Of a DNA stretch of 64,000 bases, positions 52,200 to 61,796 are shown in pieces (position 1 is the stretch's first letter; each line of letters starts with the position of its first letter). A program made the position numbers and the translations under genes. The stretch covers positions 62,001-126,000 of the forward strand of contig NZ_BAPV01000004.1 in assembly GCF_025995175.1 (NCBI RefSeq), written 5' to 3'. Source of the stretch: Asaia krungthepensis NRIC 0535 (GTDB lineage Bacteria > Pseudomonadota > Alphaproteobacteria > Acetobacterales > Acetobacteraceae). The notes under the pieces are model-generated. The model had not been told where the DNA came from, did no database searches, and saw nothing but the letters and a program-made list of their open reading frames with translations.

Positions 52200-53139
52200 T
52201 CAGAGGCCCTCCGAAAGAGCCTTCCTTCTTTTCTCCGCGCGTATGAAAAAACGTCTTCTGAGATCATCGAGCAGCCAGCTGCCTGCGCGCCCCGGGGCAC
52301 GATCGCGCATGGTCGCAGCGAAGATACGTTTTGGGGCCGGGGCATCCGGGTCATCATCGACAATCTCAAGCCTCACCAGCCTGCCATCGCGCAGCGAATC
52401 CTCGACGAGATAATCGGGCATACGGCACCAGCCGAGCCCGCCCAGAAGAAAATCGAAGCGCCGACCCAGTTCGACAAAGCGCCAGCATCTTGGGCTCAGA
52501 ACCCCGTATTGGGGGCCGCCGGGTGAGGACGAATCAGACAGAACGAGTTGAACATGCTCGGCCAGATCAGCCCGTGTCACCGCCCGGTTCAAACGGGCCA
52601 GCTCATGATCGGCAGACACGACGGGCACCAGCACAACGTCGCAGATCGGCACGGCAATGAGATCATCGGGTAGGCCGAAAAGCAGCACACAGAGCGCCAG
52701 CGAGGCATCGCCCTGACGCAGACGCCGCTCGGCGCCCCCCCAGCCCCTCGGTCGAGAAGCTGACGGGCAGATGGGGAAACTGCTCTTCGAGGGCGCGCAG
52801 GCTCTTGATGAAGGCCCCGGTCGGCACGAGGGGGTCGATGGCAACAGCGAGTTCCGGCTCTACCCCGTCCCTGATCGCTGCGGCGAGCGCCCCGAACTGG
52901 GCAGCACCGGACAGGACACGACGTGCCTGCGCTACCAGAACCCGCCCCATTTCGGTCAGAATGGGACGATGGCCCGACCGGTCGAACACGACAACACCCT
53001 GCGTCGTTTCAAGCGTGGCGACGGCCTGGCTGATGGCGGATTGTGCCCGGTTGAGCCTCCGACCGGCAGCCGAGAAACTCCCCGTCGCGTTGATCGTGAC
53101 CAGCACGCGCAGCTGATCGAGGGAAAGCGTTCCCAGCAT
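52200..53139 (-). pseudogene. LysR-type regulator interrupted by a frameshift in a G7 run
   Basis: The N-terminal part (from 53139) has a good LysR helix-turn-helix: LSLDQLRVLVTINATGSFSAAGRRLNRAQSAISQAVATLE (partly quoted). It continues through SFSTEGLGG and then runs into a different frame and a stop at 52663. The rest of the effector-binding domain (AERRLRQGDASLALCVL onward to 52200) is in the next frame. The switch lies at a run of seven G on the minus strand (52735-52741); six G would restore EGLGGAERRL. Either a pseudogene, a phase-variable gene or a sequencing error. It is divergent from a DODA-type dioxygenase. Confidence 0.8.
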
Positions 53140-53215
53140 CCATCACCCCACACGATAGAGTCCATCGGTTTTTTATCACTGATAGTGAGAGAACAGACAG
53201 GATAGGCTTGCTCTC

Positions 53216-54007
53216 ATGCAACCCAGCTTCTTCATCAATCACGGCGGTGGTCCGTGCTTCTTTCTCGAACCCGGACCCATGCGCCGTGCCTGGGCTCCTC
53301 TGGAAGCCTATCTCGCTGGCTTCGCCGCAAGACTGCCGAAGCAGCCGGATGCGCTACTGGTCATCTCCGGCCATTGGGAAGACAGGGTGCCGCGCATTCA
53401 TTTCGGCGGGTCGCCATCGCTGCTCTACGATTATGGCGGGTTTCCGCCTCACACCTATGCGCTGGAATGGTCCGCGCCGGGGAGCCCCGCCCTCGCCGCT
53501 CGTATCGCAACCCTGCTCGACGATGCCGGTATCGAAACCGCACGCGAAACGACACGCGGCTGGGATCATGGCGTGTTCATACCGCTCAAGATCGCCTTCC
53601 CCAAGGCAGAGATCCCCGTGGTTCAGCTCTCGCTACAGCAGAATCTCGACCCAGAGGCGCATCTCGCTCTTGGCCGCGCATTGGCGCCGCTGCGGGCCGA
53701 AAATGTGCTGATCATCGGCAGTGGCCAGTCCTATCACAATATTGGCGGTTTTTTCTCAGGCACAACCTCCGATCCGGCTGCGGAATCTTTCGATCGGTGG
53801 TTGCGGACAACGATGAACAACCCGGCCACGCGCGAGCAGGCATTACGAGACTGGCGCCACGCTCCCGGTGCCCGCGCCGCCCATCCACGCGAAGAGCATC
53901 TTCTGCCCCTGATGGTTGCTGCTGGCGCCGCAACAGGAGAAGCAGCCCATCTGGATTTCGCCGATACGGTGCTCGGCAAACCGCTTTCGGGCTACCGCTT
54001 TGGATAA
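53216..54007 (+). CDS. DODA-type extradiol dioxygenase (LigB superfamily)
   Basis: A 263-residue protein of the class III ring-cleavage family. It has HGGGPCFFLE at 9-18, SGHWEDRV, RGWDHGVFIPLK and HPREEHLLPLMVA, which carry the metal-binding His and Glu residues of YgiD/DODA proteins. It may open catechol-type rings; the substrate is unknown. It is divergent from the frameshifted LysR gene, its likely regulator. Confidence 0.87.
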   Translation: MQPSFFINHGGGPCFFLEPGPMRRAWAPLEAYLAGFAARLPKQPDALLVISGHWEDRVPRIHFGGSPSLLYDYGGFPPHTYALEWSAPGSPALAARIATLLDDAGIETARETTRGWDHGVFIPLKIAFPKAEIPVVQLSLQQNLDPEAHLALGRALAPLRAENVLIIGSGQSYHNIGGFFSGTTSDPAAESFDRWLRTTMNNPATREQALRDWRHAPGARAAHPREEHLLPLMVAAGAATGEAAHLDFADTVLGKPLSGYRFG

Positions 54008-54211
54008 AACCAGCCTTCCATGACTGCTCTGGCGCCCTCACCTTGTGCGGGGTGGGCCATATCGCGCTGAGGCATCGACAACAATGCGGTCTGGTTTTTA
54101 CCGGGCGTCATTGTCGCTTATGATGACCAGGAGACGAATAGCGCCATCCGAAAGACGGGCAATGACGCTCCTCATCGTTTCGATTTGCTCCTAGACGCAT
54201 TGGAAACGGTC

Positions 54212-54778
54212 ATGGCGAGATTTGCACTTATAATCCTGGCGTTCGTCCTGATCGCTCTTGTCGCCGATATAGGCGTCATCTTTATCAACGGATTCAGCAT
54301 GCCCTCTGACGAGGCATCCGTAGCAGTCATTCTTGGCAATGAGGTTTATGCCGATGGCACCCCCTCTCCCCGCCTCCAAGCGCGACTGGATCAAGGGGAG
54401 CTTCTTTATCAGACAGGGAAGGTCAAACGGATCATCGTCAGTGGGGGCGTTGAGGAGAATGGTCTGAGCGAAGCTCAGGTCATGGCTCGCTATCTGTCGG
54501 CGCATGGCGTTCCATCGGATGTGATTGCCATGGACGATACGGGACGCAACACGCATCTGTCCGCCGTAGCGCTATCGAAAATGCTCAGCCGAGAGACTCC
54601 CATCATCGTGGTGAGCCAATGGTTCCACATAGCGCGAACCGAGTTGGCGATGCGTCAATGTCACTTCACCAGGATATCCGGCGCAGCACCGCATTATATC
54701 GATGCCAGAGATATCTATTCTCTTTTGCGGGAAACACTCGCCCTACCCTATTACGCAGTCACCCATAAGGGCTGTTGA
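54212..54778 (+). CDS. YdcF/SanA-type DUF218 membrane protein
   Basis: A 188-residue protein with an N-terminal membrane helix (FALIILAFVLIALVADIGVIFI) and a cytosolic or periplasmic DUF218 domain: AVILGNEVYADGTPSPRLQARLD, RIIVSGGVEENGLSEAQVM and ETPIIVVSQWFHIAR. Related proteins (SanA, ElyC, YdcF) affect envelope permeability, but the activity is not established. The ATG at 54212 is preferred to a TTG at 54185 because of the upstream ggaaacgg and the hydrophobic start. Confidence 0.85.
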   Translation: MARFALIILAFVLIALVADIGVIFINGFSMPSDEASVAVILGNEVYADGTPSPRLQARLDQGELLYQTGKVKRIIVSGGVEENGLSEAQVMARYLSAHGVPSDVIAMDDTGRNTHLSAVALSKMLSRETPIIVVSQWFHIARTELAMRQCHFTRISGAAPHYIDARDIYSLLRETLALPYYAVTHKGC

Positions 54779-54794
54779 CGCCTTGAATTGAGCT

Positions 54795-54971
54795 ATGACG
54801 ACATTGTCTCGATGGTTTGAGGCAGGCGTAAAATCACGAGCGATCGCGGTGGATGCTGGACGGCTACTCGGTTCCCTCGCTGAGCGACCGCATAGTGCAC
54901 TATCGGTCAGCACAGGGTATCGAGAAATCGAATTTTTCGAACGTTTCCACCAAATCAATCAGTTGGATTGA
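54795..54971 (+). CDS. Possible 58-residue small protein
   Basis: ATG at 54795 opens a frame of 58 codons to TGA at 54969-54971. The product is balanced in composition (MTTLSRWFEAGVKSRAIAVD at the start, GYREIEFFERF near the end) and lacks a membrane segment. The ribosome site is weak. It lies between the YdcF gene and the COG4529 flavoprotein gene. Family unknown. Confidence 0.3.
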   Translation: MTTLSRWFEAGVKSRAIAVDAGRLLGSLAERPHSALSVSTGYREIEFFERFHQINQLD

Positions 54972-55021
54972 TTTAAAACACTGCCGGATACTCGGCCTTA
55001 CAGAAAGCAGTGAGGCAGATC

Positions 55022-56395
55022 ATGACAGAGATCCACGATATCGCGATCATTGGCGGGGGCGCGAGTGCAACTCTCTTGGCGTGGAATTTGCGCCACCGGC
55101 ACGGCCTGGGCTGCGTCGTGATCGATCCTACCGACCAGCCAGCCCTCGGTCTGGCCTATGGCACACGCAGCGTCGAGAATTTGCTGAACGTCCCTGCCAG
55201 CGGCATGAGCGCGCTCGCGGATGAGCCGGGCCATTTTCTTGACTGGCTGAGACGGAAGATCGACCTGCAGATCGACTCACAGGCTTTCATTCCACGGGCC
55301 ATCTACGGGCTCTATCTGCAGGATCTGTTTCGTCAGGCGCGGCCGCTTCATCTGCGCGCACGGGTCACGAGGCTGTCCGGTGACGCCGACATCACGACAT
55401 TGCATCTCGATGCCGGGACTTCCGGCGCAGGGTATTGTCTGCGCGCGCGCCATGTCGTTCTGGCGCTTGGGCATTTTGCGCCCCCTCTCCTGCCCGGCAT
55501 CCCGACAGAGCTGGCGGGCGGCGGGCGCTATCATCATCAGGTCTGGGCGCAGAACGCACTCGAGGCAATCGCACCGGAAGACCCGGTGCTGCTGATCGGA
55601 AGCGGACTGACCGCCATCGACCAGATCATGCAGCTTCGGGCGGCAGGGCATAGCGGCAAGATAACGGTCATTTCGCGCCATGCCCGTTTTCCGCAGCGCC
55701 ACGCCCCGGCGCCGGTTCTTTCAGCGCCTGTGATCGAACCCGGCCAGTGTGCGCCCTGCTGCACCGCCTATCTGCATCGCCTCAATACCGCATTGAAACA
55801 GGGCATTCCGTGGCGCGCCTGTATCGACAGCCTGCGCCCGGTTACCAATGATCTCTGGGCCGCCCTGCGGCCTGACGAGCGGGCACGTTTTCGGCGCCAT
55901 CTGCAAAGGCGCTGGGATGTCGTGCGCCATCGCATGGCCCCCCGCATCGCCGAAGCGCTCGATGTCGAGCTGAAAAGCGGCGCCGTTTCGCTGAGCGCAG
56001 GGCACCTGCAGAAAATCACGACCGTCGCAGGCGGGTTATGCGTGACACTGCGCTGTAACGGGCAGCTCGAACGCGTCACTGTCGCCCATGTGCTCAACTG
56101 CACCGGACCGAATCTGCGTTATGACAGGGTAGACTCGCCGCTCCTGCGCGACCTGCTTGACAGAAAGCTCGCCCGCTGCGGTCAGGGTGGGATTGGACTG
56201 GACACAACGCGCGACGGGAAGGTTATCGCGGCCGATGGCACGGCGCGGCTGCCGCTTCATACGCTGGGGCCTGCGCGACAGGGCACGTTGTTCGAATCCA
56301 TCGCCATTCCCGAAATACGTGGTCAGGCCTATGATCTTGCCCTGACACTCGACGGGCTTCTGAGCGGAGCCTCACCTCAGGATCTGTGCGCATGA
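55022..56395 (+). CDS. COG4529/YdhS-type FAD-NAD(P) binding protein
   Basis: A 457-residue flavoprotein. It starts IAIIGGGASATLLAWNLRHRHG (FAD dinucleotide motif), then PALGLAYGTRSVENLLNVPASGMSAL (family-typical), a second nucleotide motif VLLIGSGLTAIDQIMQL, and NCTGPNLRYD near the end. The ATG at 55022 has GAGG seven bases upstream and is preferred to GTG at 55010. The downstream DUF202 gene overlaps by four bases and the LysR gene overlaps that by four, so the three form one coupled operon. Function unknown. Confidence 0.85.
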   Translation: MTEIHDIAIIGGGASATLLAWNLRHRHGLGCVVIDPTDQPALGLAYGTRSVENLLNVPASGMSALADEPGHFLDWLRRKIDLQIDSQAFIPRAIYGLYLQDLFRQARPLHLRARVTRLSGDADITTLHLDAGTSGAGYCLRARHVVLALGHFAPPLLPGIPTELAGGGRYHHQVWAQNALEAIAPEDPVLLIGSGLTAIDQIMQLRAAGHSGKITVISRHARFPQRHAPAPVLSAPVIEPGQCAPCCTAYLHRLNTALKQGIPWRACIDSLRPVTNDLWAALRPDERARFRRHLQRRWDVVRHRMAPRIAEALDVELKSGAVSLSAGHLQKITTVAGGLCVTLRCNGQLERVTVAHVLNCTGPNLRYDRVDSPLLRDLLDRKLARCGQGGIGLDTTRDGKVIAADGTARLPLHTLGPARQGTLFESIAIPEIRGQAYDLALTLDGLLSGASPQDLCA

Positions 56396-56766
56396 TAAGC
56401 CGATATACCGATCACGCCGCCAATGAGCGCACATTTCTTGCCTGGGTCCGCACGGCGCTTGCCATGGTGGCCATTGGCTGCATGCTGGCAAAATTCACCA
56501 TCTTCCTTCGGCTGATCAGTTCCGAGCATCCCGATGCCATGCCGGCCATGTCGGGATCCTCGGCCTGGGTCGGCGTGCTGACGATTTGCGCCGGACTCAT
56601 GCTTCTGCCCGCAAGCTGGTGGCGCTTTCGCAAGGTGAAGGCCGCTCTCTCTGCCGATGAGCCAAGAGAAATCGCCCTCAACGGGCTGGAAGGGCTGTTC
56701 TGCCTGCTCCTCTCCCTGCTGGTCGGCGCCATTCTGCTCTCGCTTCTGGGGGTTCTGCCCTCGTGA
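56392..56766 (+). CDS. DUF202 (YidH-like) membrane protein
   Basis: A 124-residue inner membrane protein with three hydrophobic helices and the DUF202 signature ANERTFLAWVRTALAMVAIG near the start. It overlaps the flavoprotein gene (ATGA) and the LysR gene (GTGA) by four bases each. DUF202 proteins lack a firmly established function. Confidence 0.87.
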   Translation: MISRYTDHAANERTFLAWVRTALAMVAIGCMLAKFTIFLRLISSEHPDAMPAMSGSSAWVGVLTICAGLMLLPASWWRFRKVKAALSADEPREIALNGLEGLFCLLLSLLVGAILLSLLGVLPS

Positions 56767-57653
56767 CACTTGAGCAGCTGCGCATCTTCATCGCCGTCGC
56801 CGAACGACAGCACATGACGCGCGCGGCCGAAGCGCTCGCCCTGACTCAATCGGCCGTGAGCCATGCCATCATGACGCTGGAAAACAGCTTCGGGCTGCAG
56901 CTCTTCGACCGGGTCGGTCGGCGCATTCTGCTGACAGATGCCGGCAAAATCTTTCTGCACGAGGCCCGCGCCGTACAGGCAAGGGCCGGCGCCGCCCGCG
57001 CCTGTCTGGAAGATCTGGGCGGGCTGCGTACGGGCAGGCTGCATGTCTGGGCCAGTCAGACATTGGCAAGCTACTGGCTGCCCGCGCGCCTCAACCGTTT
57101 TGCGGCACTCTATCCCGATGTGACGCTGGGCATGACCATCAGCAATACGGAAGAGATCTGCGCTCAGATCAGCGCTGGCACCATAAGCTTCGGCCTGATC
57201 GAGGGCGCCCCCATCGGCCCGTCTGTCAGAACCGAAACCCTGGCACGCGATCAGCTGCTGCTTGTGGTGAGCCCCGAGCACCCCTGGGCAGAATCCCCAC
57301 CTAGGATATCGGCACTCGACCAGACGCCCTGGGTGCTGCGTGAGAGAGGCTCAGGCACGAGGGCGAGCTTTGAAAAGGCCCTTCAGAACTGGGGCCTTGC
57401 CACAGACCGGCTCGATATCGTCATGGAGCTGCCCTCCAACGAGGCCATCGCCACCATGGTGAGCACTGGTCGCGCCGCCACGGTGCTTTCGGCGAGCGTG
57501 GTTTCAGGACTGATTGAGAACGGTTTGCTCTGCCCCGTATCGATGCCGTTTCCGGATCGGCATTTTGCCCTCGCCTGCGGCGCGCGCGCCCTGTCTCCGG
57601 CAGAGCAGGCCTTCTGCACGCTTCTGCGTGGTGAGGCATCGCGCACTTCCTGA
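56763..57653 (+). CDS. LysR-type transcriptional regulator
   Basis: A 296-residue regulator with a GTG start at 56763. The N-terminal helix-turn-helix MTLEQLRIFIAVAERQHMTRAAEALALTQSAVSHAIMTLE (partly quoted) is clear, and the effector domain has LLLVVSPEHPWAE and FEKALQNWGL of the CysB-like type. It ends the flavoprotein-DUF202 operon, an unusual place for a LysR gene, which is more often divergent. It may regulate the operon by itself. Confidence 0.9.
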   Translation: MTLEQLRIFIAVAERQHMTRAAEALALTQSAVSHAIMTLENSFGLQLFDRVGRRILLTDAGKIFLHEARAVQARAGAARACLEDLGGLRTGRLHVWASQTLASYWLPARLNRFAALYPDVTLGMTISNTEEICAQISAGTISFGLIEGAPIGPSVRTETLARDQLLLVVSPEHPWAESPPRISALDQTPWVLRERGSGTRASFEKALQNWGLATDRLDIVMELPSNEAIATMVSTGRAATVLSASVVSGLIENGLLCPVSMPFPDRHFALACGARALSPAEQAFCTLLRGEASRTS

Positions 57654-57658
57654 AACGC

Positions 57659-58045
57659 TCAGGCCAGCCAGACGAGACGAACGCGACGATGAGGCTGGGC
57701 AAGCACTACGGCATTCTGCCCGAAAAGGCGCGCCAGAATACGCGCCTTGGGGAGTGGACAGGCCACCGCGAAAAACGGCTCAGACCACGCGCGCCAGCTC
57801 CCTTCACCGCACCATGAGGGGGTTCGACCCAGTCGCGCCTGCAATTGTCGCATGAGACGGGCGTTGACCCCATCAGGCAGACGCTGCCCGCTGGGGTTGC
57901 AGGCGCCGACAAGAACAAGGCTTCTGACGTCATACGGCCAGTCTGATGGCCGCTGCCGGATATGAAGCACAACTGGGCCGATGGCATAGCGGGTGCGACG
58001 ATAGGCCGCTCTGGCAGCCGGGGTTGGCGGCCTGACGCGGCTCAC
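57659..58045 (-). CDS. DUF3293-like protein
   Basis: A 128-residue cytosolic protein with a GTG start at 58045. It fits DUF3293: RRTRYAIGPVVLHIRQ, LVLVGACNPSGQRLPDGVN and a C-terminal EPFFAVACPLPKARILARLFGQNAVV with RRVRLVWL. Function unknown. It follows rodA with a 12-base gap and may be translationally linked. It is convergent with the LysR gene. Confidence 0.75.
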   Translation of the reverse strand: MSRVRPPTPAARAAYRRTRYAIGPVVLHIRQRPSDWPYDVRSLVLVGACNPSGQRLPDGVNARLMRQLQARLGRTPSWCGEGSWRAWSEPFFAVACPLPKARILARLFGQNAVVLAQPHRRVRLVWLA

Positions 58046-58057
58046 TCCGCTACCGGA

Positions 58058-59212
58058 TCAGTGATCGTCACGTGCTGCTGGCAGATCACGATCATTGCGA
58101 TGCACCCAGGAGGAAAGCAGCAGACCAAAACCGAACATCATGGTCAGCATGGCCGACCCGCCATAGGAAATAAGCGGCAGCGGCACGCCGCCGACAGGGA
58201 TCACTCCCATGACCATGGAAAGATTGACCGCACAATAGAGGAAGAAATCAACCGAAATGCCAAGGGCGAGAAGCCGCCCGAACTGGTTGCGGCTGCGCAT
58301 GGACATGAGCATACCGCCCACAACCAGCAATGCCAGGAGTCCTATGACGGATACCGCGCCTGCATATCCCCATTCCTCACCGATCATGGTGAAAATGAAG
58401 TCGGTCTGTTTTTCCGGCAGGAAATTAAGCTGGCCCTGCGTTCCACGCAGATAGCCCTCACCCCACATCCCGCCCGAGCCAAGGGCGATCTTGGACTGAA
58501 TGATATTATACCCCGCCCCCAATGGGTCATGCTCGGGATGCAGAAAAGTGTCGATGCGCGCTTTCTGGTAGTCATGCAGATGGGCGTAGATGAACTTACC
58601 CAGAAACGGTACGGGGGCGACGAGCAGGGCGATCTGCCACAGACGCATACCGGCAGCGAAGAACATCGTCGCGCCGATCAGACCGATAATGACCGCCGTG
58701 CCCAGATTGGGTTCTTTCAGCACAAGCCCGACGGGAAGGAGCGTCAGCAATGCTGGAGGTATCAGGCGCAGCGGATTGCCCATGCGCTTGTGGTCGATAC
58801 GATGAAACCAGCTTGCCAGCGCCAGAACCAGCGCGATCTTGGCAAACTCGGAAGGCTGGAACTGCAGCCCTGCCAGATTGATCCAGCGCTCGGCTCCCTT
58901 GCCCACATGGCCCATGCGAAGCACGAGCGTCAGCAATGTCACCGCACCGAGATAGATGGGTATCGAGAGGAGACGCAGCACGCGCGGGCTTGTCAGCGCC
59001 ACCACAATCATCATGACCAGACCGAAGCCGAAACGTACGATCTGCGGCCGGGCGAAAGGCTTGGCGGTGCCGCCTCCTGCGGAGTAGAGCGCCAGATAGC
59101 CGACCCCGGCCAGAGCGCAGATGAGCAGCACATAAAGCCAGTTGATCTGAAGCAGCTTGCCCAGAAGCCGGAAACTCGGCTCTGGACGCCACAGGCGTTT
59201 CTGCCAGTTCAT
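58058..59212 (-). CDS. rodA: Peptidoglycan glycosyltransferase RodA (SEDS)
   Basis: A 384-residue polytopic membrane SEDS polymerase of the elongasome. Family motifs are LQFQPSEFAKIALVLALA, PNLGTAVIIGLIGATMFFAAGM, QSKIALGSGGMWGEGYLRGTQGQLNFLPEKQTDFIFTMIGEEWG (quoted in part) and PLPLISYGGSAMLTMMFGFGL. It pairs with PBP2 (mrdA), whose stop overlaps its start by one base. Confidence 0.94.
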   Translation of the reverse strand: MNWQKRLWRPEPSFRLLGKLLQINWLYVLLICALAGVGYLALYSAGGGTAKPFARPQIVRFGFGLVMMIVVALTSPRVLRLLSIPIYLGAVTLLTLVLRMGHVGKGAERWINLAGLQFQPSEFAKIALVLALASWFHRIDHKRMGNPLRLIPPALLTLLPVGLVLKEPNLGTAVIIGLIGATMFFAAGMRLWQIALLVAPVPFLGKFIYAHLHDYQKARIDTFLHPEHDPLGAGYNIIQSKIALGSGGMWGEGYLRGTQGQLNFLPEKQTDFIFTMIGEEWGYAGAVSVIGLLALLVVGGMLMSMRSRNQFGRLLALGISVDFFLYCAVNLSMVMGVIPVGGVPLPLISYGGSAMLTMMFGFGLLLSSWVHRNDRDLPAARDDH

Positions 59213-61116
59213 TACTCTGCGTCCGCGACGGCCTGACCGGGGGCGTGATCGTGATTGACCGGATCGCGCTGGAGCGTATCGGTCATGATATCGCGTGCCA
59301 GAGGGGCAGCGGCATCGGCGCCACCATTTCCGTGCTCGATCACGACCGCAATGGCATAACGCGGGGCGTCATACGGTGCGAAACAGATGAAAAGCGCATG
59401 AGGGCGTTCCTCCCAGGGGAGGTTCATCGAATTAAAATGCCCGCTCTCACGCAGCGCCCGCGACACACGCCTGACCTGAGCCGAGCCGGTCTTTCCCGCC
59501 ATTGCCACATCCGGGATGTTCAGTTTGGCTTTGGGCGCCGTTCCGCGAGGGGCGTTGACGACATCGAACATGCCCTGACGGATGACCGAAAGATGCGCGT
59601 CGGGAATATCGAGCACGGGAGCGGCATCGAGCGGCGTATGCTCTGAGTCGCGCTCATTGATCTTGCGCACCAGATGCGGCGTGACGTTACGTCCGGACGC
59701 GATGCGCGAGACATAGGTGGCAAGTTCGAGCGGCGTGACCTGCACGAAACCCTGACCGATACCGGCATTGACGGTGTCACCGCCATTCCAGTGGAAGCCA
59801 TGTTTCTGGCGCCATTCGGGCGTCGGGATGACCCCTGCCCGCGTATGGGGCAGCTCGATGTCCAGCTTGGTGCCCAGCCCAAAGCCATTGGCCATGGCCT
59901 TGATCGGTTCCATGCCGATCTTGCGTGCCGCCAGATAGAAATAGACGTCGCAGCTATACATCAGCGCCTGCTGCATGGTGATGCTGCCATGCCCCCAGCG
60001 CGACCAGCAATGGAAACGGACTCCGCCCATATCGTAATAGCCTGGGCAGGTAAAACGGTCCTGCGGGCTGACCAGACCGGATTGCAGCGCAGCCAGTGCC
60101 ACGGCGGGCTTGAAGGTTGAGCCCGGCGGATAGACACCGGCCACAGTCTTGTTGATCAGCGGCGTGCGGACGTTATTCGTCCATTCGATCCACTGGGCAT
60201 GGCTCACGCCGGAGTCGAACAGGGAGGGGTCGAAGGACGGTGTGCTGACCATGGCCAGCACCTCTCCATTGCGGCAATCCATCACCACAACACTGGCAGC
60301 CTGATCGCCGATGCGGTTGAGCACCATCTGCTGCAACCCGGCATCGATGGTCAGAACGACCTCGTCACCCTGCTGACCGTCGACGCGATCCATCTCGCCC
60401 ATGACGCGGCCCTTGGAGTTGACCTCCATTTCGACAGAGCCCGGCGCGCCGCGTAACAGATCATCCTGCGTCTGCTCGATACCGGCCCGACCGGCGCGCA
60501 TGCCCGGCAGGGCCATCATCGGGCTGGAGGCCACGTCGCGTTCATTGGGAGGCGCGACATAACCGACGATATGAGCCAGTTGCGGCCCATAGGGATAAAG
60601 GCGGGTCGTACCGACATCGATCAGCACGCCAGGCAGGCTCGGCGCGTTAAGCTCGATACGCGCCATGTCATCCCAGCTCAGGAAGTCCTTAAGGGCTACG
60701 GGCACATATTTGCGAATATGACGCAAATCGCGCTCGATCCTTGCCTGATCGCGATCGTCCAGCGCGATGATCTGGCCGAAACGCGCGATTGTCGCGTGGA
60801 TATCGGTCGTTTCCTCGGGCATGAGGAGCGCGCGCCAATTGACCTTGTTGCCCGCGAGCTGGATGCCGAAGCGATCGACGATCTGCCCGCGCGCCGGAGC
60901 GAGAAGACGCTTGCTTGTACGGTTGCGCGCGGCGAGATCGCGCAGGTGATCGCCCTCATGCACCTGCAGATCGTAGAGCTTCTTGCCCAGAACGCCGAGC
61001 ACACCCGCCTGGGTGGCGAGCACGAGGAGCGCGCGGCGCGTGAAGACACCGCGCGAGGGTGTTACCTCCTCACGCTTGCTGCGGGACCGGGATGACTGCG
61101 GGCGCTTTGACTTCAT
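59212..61116 (-). CDS. mrdA: Penicillin-binding protein 2
   Basis: A 634-residue class B PBP, the transpeptidase of cell elongation. A basic N-terminus and one membrane helix (RRALLVLATQAGVLGVLGKKLYDL) precede the dimerisation domain. The active-site Ser-X-X-Lys is in YPPGSTFKPAVAL; the SXN and KTG motifs are near LMYSCDVYFYLA and MAGKTGSAQVRRV. It is part of the mreBCD-mrdA-rodA gene set. Confidence 0.94.
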   Translation of the reverse strand: MKSKRPQSSRSRSKREEVTPSRGVFTRRALLVLATQAGVLGVLGKKLYDLQVHEGDHLRDLAARNRTSKRLLAPARGQIVDRFGIQLAGNKVNWRALLMPEETTDIHATIARFGQIIALDDRDQARIERDLRHIRKYVPVALKDFLSWDDMARIELNAPSLPGVLIDVGTTRLYPYGPQLAHIVGYVAPPNERDVASSPMMALPGMRAGRAGIEQTQDDLLRGAPGSVEMEVNSKGRVMGEMDRVDGQQGDEVVLTIDAGLQQMVLNRIGDQAASVVVMDCRNGEVLAMVSTPSFDPSLFDSGVSHAQWIEWTNNVRTPLINKTVAGVYPPGSTFKPAVALAALQSGLVSPQDRFTCPGYYDMGGVRFHCWSRWGHGSITMQQALMYSCDVYFYLAARKIGMEPIKAMANGFGLGTKLDIELPHTRAGVIPTPEWRQKHGFHWNGGDTVNAGIGQGFVQVTPLELATYVSRIASGRNVTPHLVRKINERDSEHTPLDAAPVLDIPDAHLSVIRQGMFDVVNAPRGTAPKAKLNIPDVAMAGKTGSAQVRRVSRALRESGHFNSMNLPWEERPHALFICFAPYDAPRYAIAVVIEHGNGGADAAAPLARDIMTDTLQRDPVNHDHAPGQAVADAE

Positions 61117-61227
61117 CGCGTGGCAACATATCCGCGATAAAGAACGGGCATGGTTACGCGTTCGCCTGTCGGGCGTCCGGTCGGAAACGCTACGCTGCGA
61201 CGGAACATCATGCTCAAAACCGGGCCT

Positions 61228-61794
61228 TCAGGCTTGTTCAGGGTCTGCCACCGTGCGACGCGCCCAGGCAAAAAGGGCGCTCAAAGTCGGATAGATACCA
61301 ATTGTCACCGCAGCCTGAAAGAGACTCGGCCCCGGTGACAGGAACGTCAACGTCCCGATACACGCGATGATCCATCCAAACAACGACAAAACAAGAGCCA
61401 GCCCGCCCAGCAAGGCCCAGGCAAAGAGAAAGCTGATCCGGCTGAGACCGTAGCGCCACAGATGCGCCACCCCGTGAAAGACGAGCAGGGAAAACAGAAA
61501 TACGCCTGGCGGCCCGAAACTGAGCATTTCGCAAACGAGACCGACGCAGAAGGTCATGAAAGGAGTCATGGACTGGGGGCGATGGGCCGACCAGAAAAAT
61601 ACCGTCGAGGCGGCAATACCGAACGCCAGTTCGCTCTGTCCCGGAATTCCGAGCCCGGCGGACAACACGAACGCACTGATCACAATGAACAGTGACGGCA
61701 GCAGCGCACGCATCAGCTGGTCAAGGCGACGGCGTAATGTCGGCCGGGGGGCGATGCCGGGATGGATATCGGGGGCGTGACGATGGGTGACCAT
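61228..61794 (-). CDS. mreD: Rod shape-determining protein MreD
   Basis: A 188-residue membrane protein with five or six hydrophobic helices (LLPSLFIVISAFVLSAGLG, MTPFMTFCVGLVCEMLSFGPPG with the MreD-like GPPG). It lies three bases after mreC and ends 111 bases before mrdA. MreD sequences diverge strongly, so the call rests on length, topology and context. Confidence 0.85.
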   Translation of the reverse strand: MVTHRHAPDIHPGIAPRPTLRRRLDQLMRALLPSLFIVISAFVLSAGLGIPGQSELAFGIAASTVFFWSAHRPQSMTPFMTFCVGLVCEMLSFGPPGVFLFSLLVFHGVAHLWRYGLSRISFLFAWALLGGLALVLSLFGWIIACIGTLTFLSPGPSLFQAAVTIGIYPTLSALFAWARRTVADPEQA

Positions 61795-61796
61795 GC

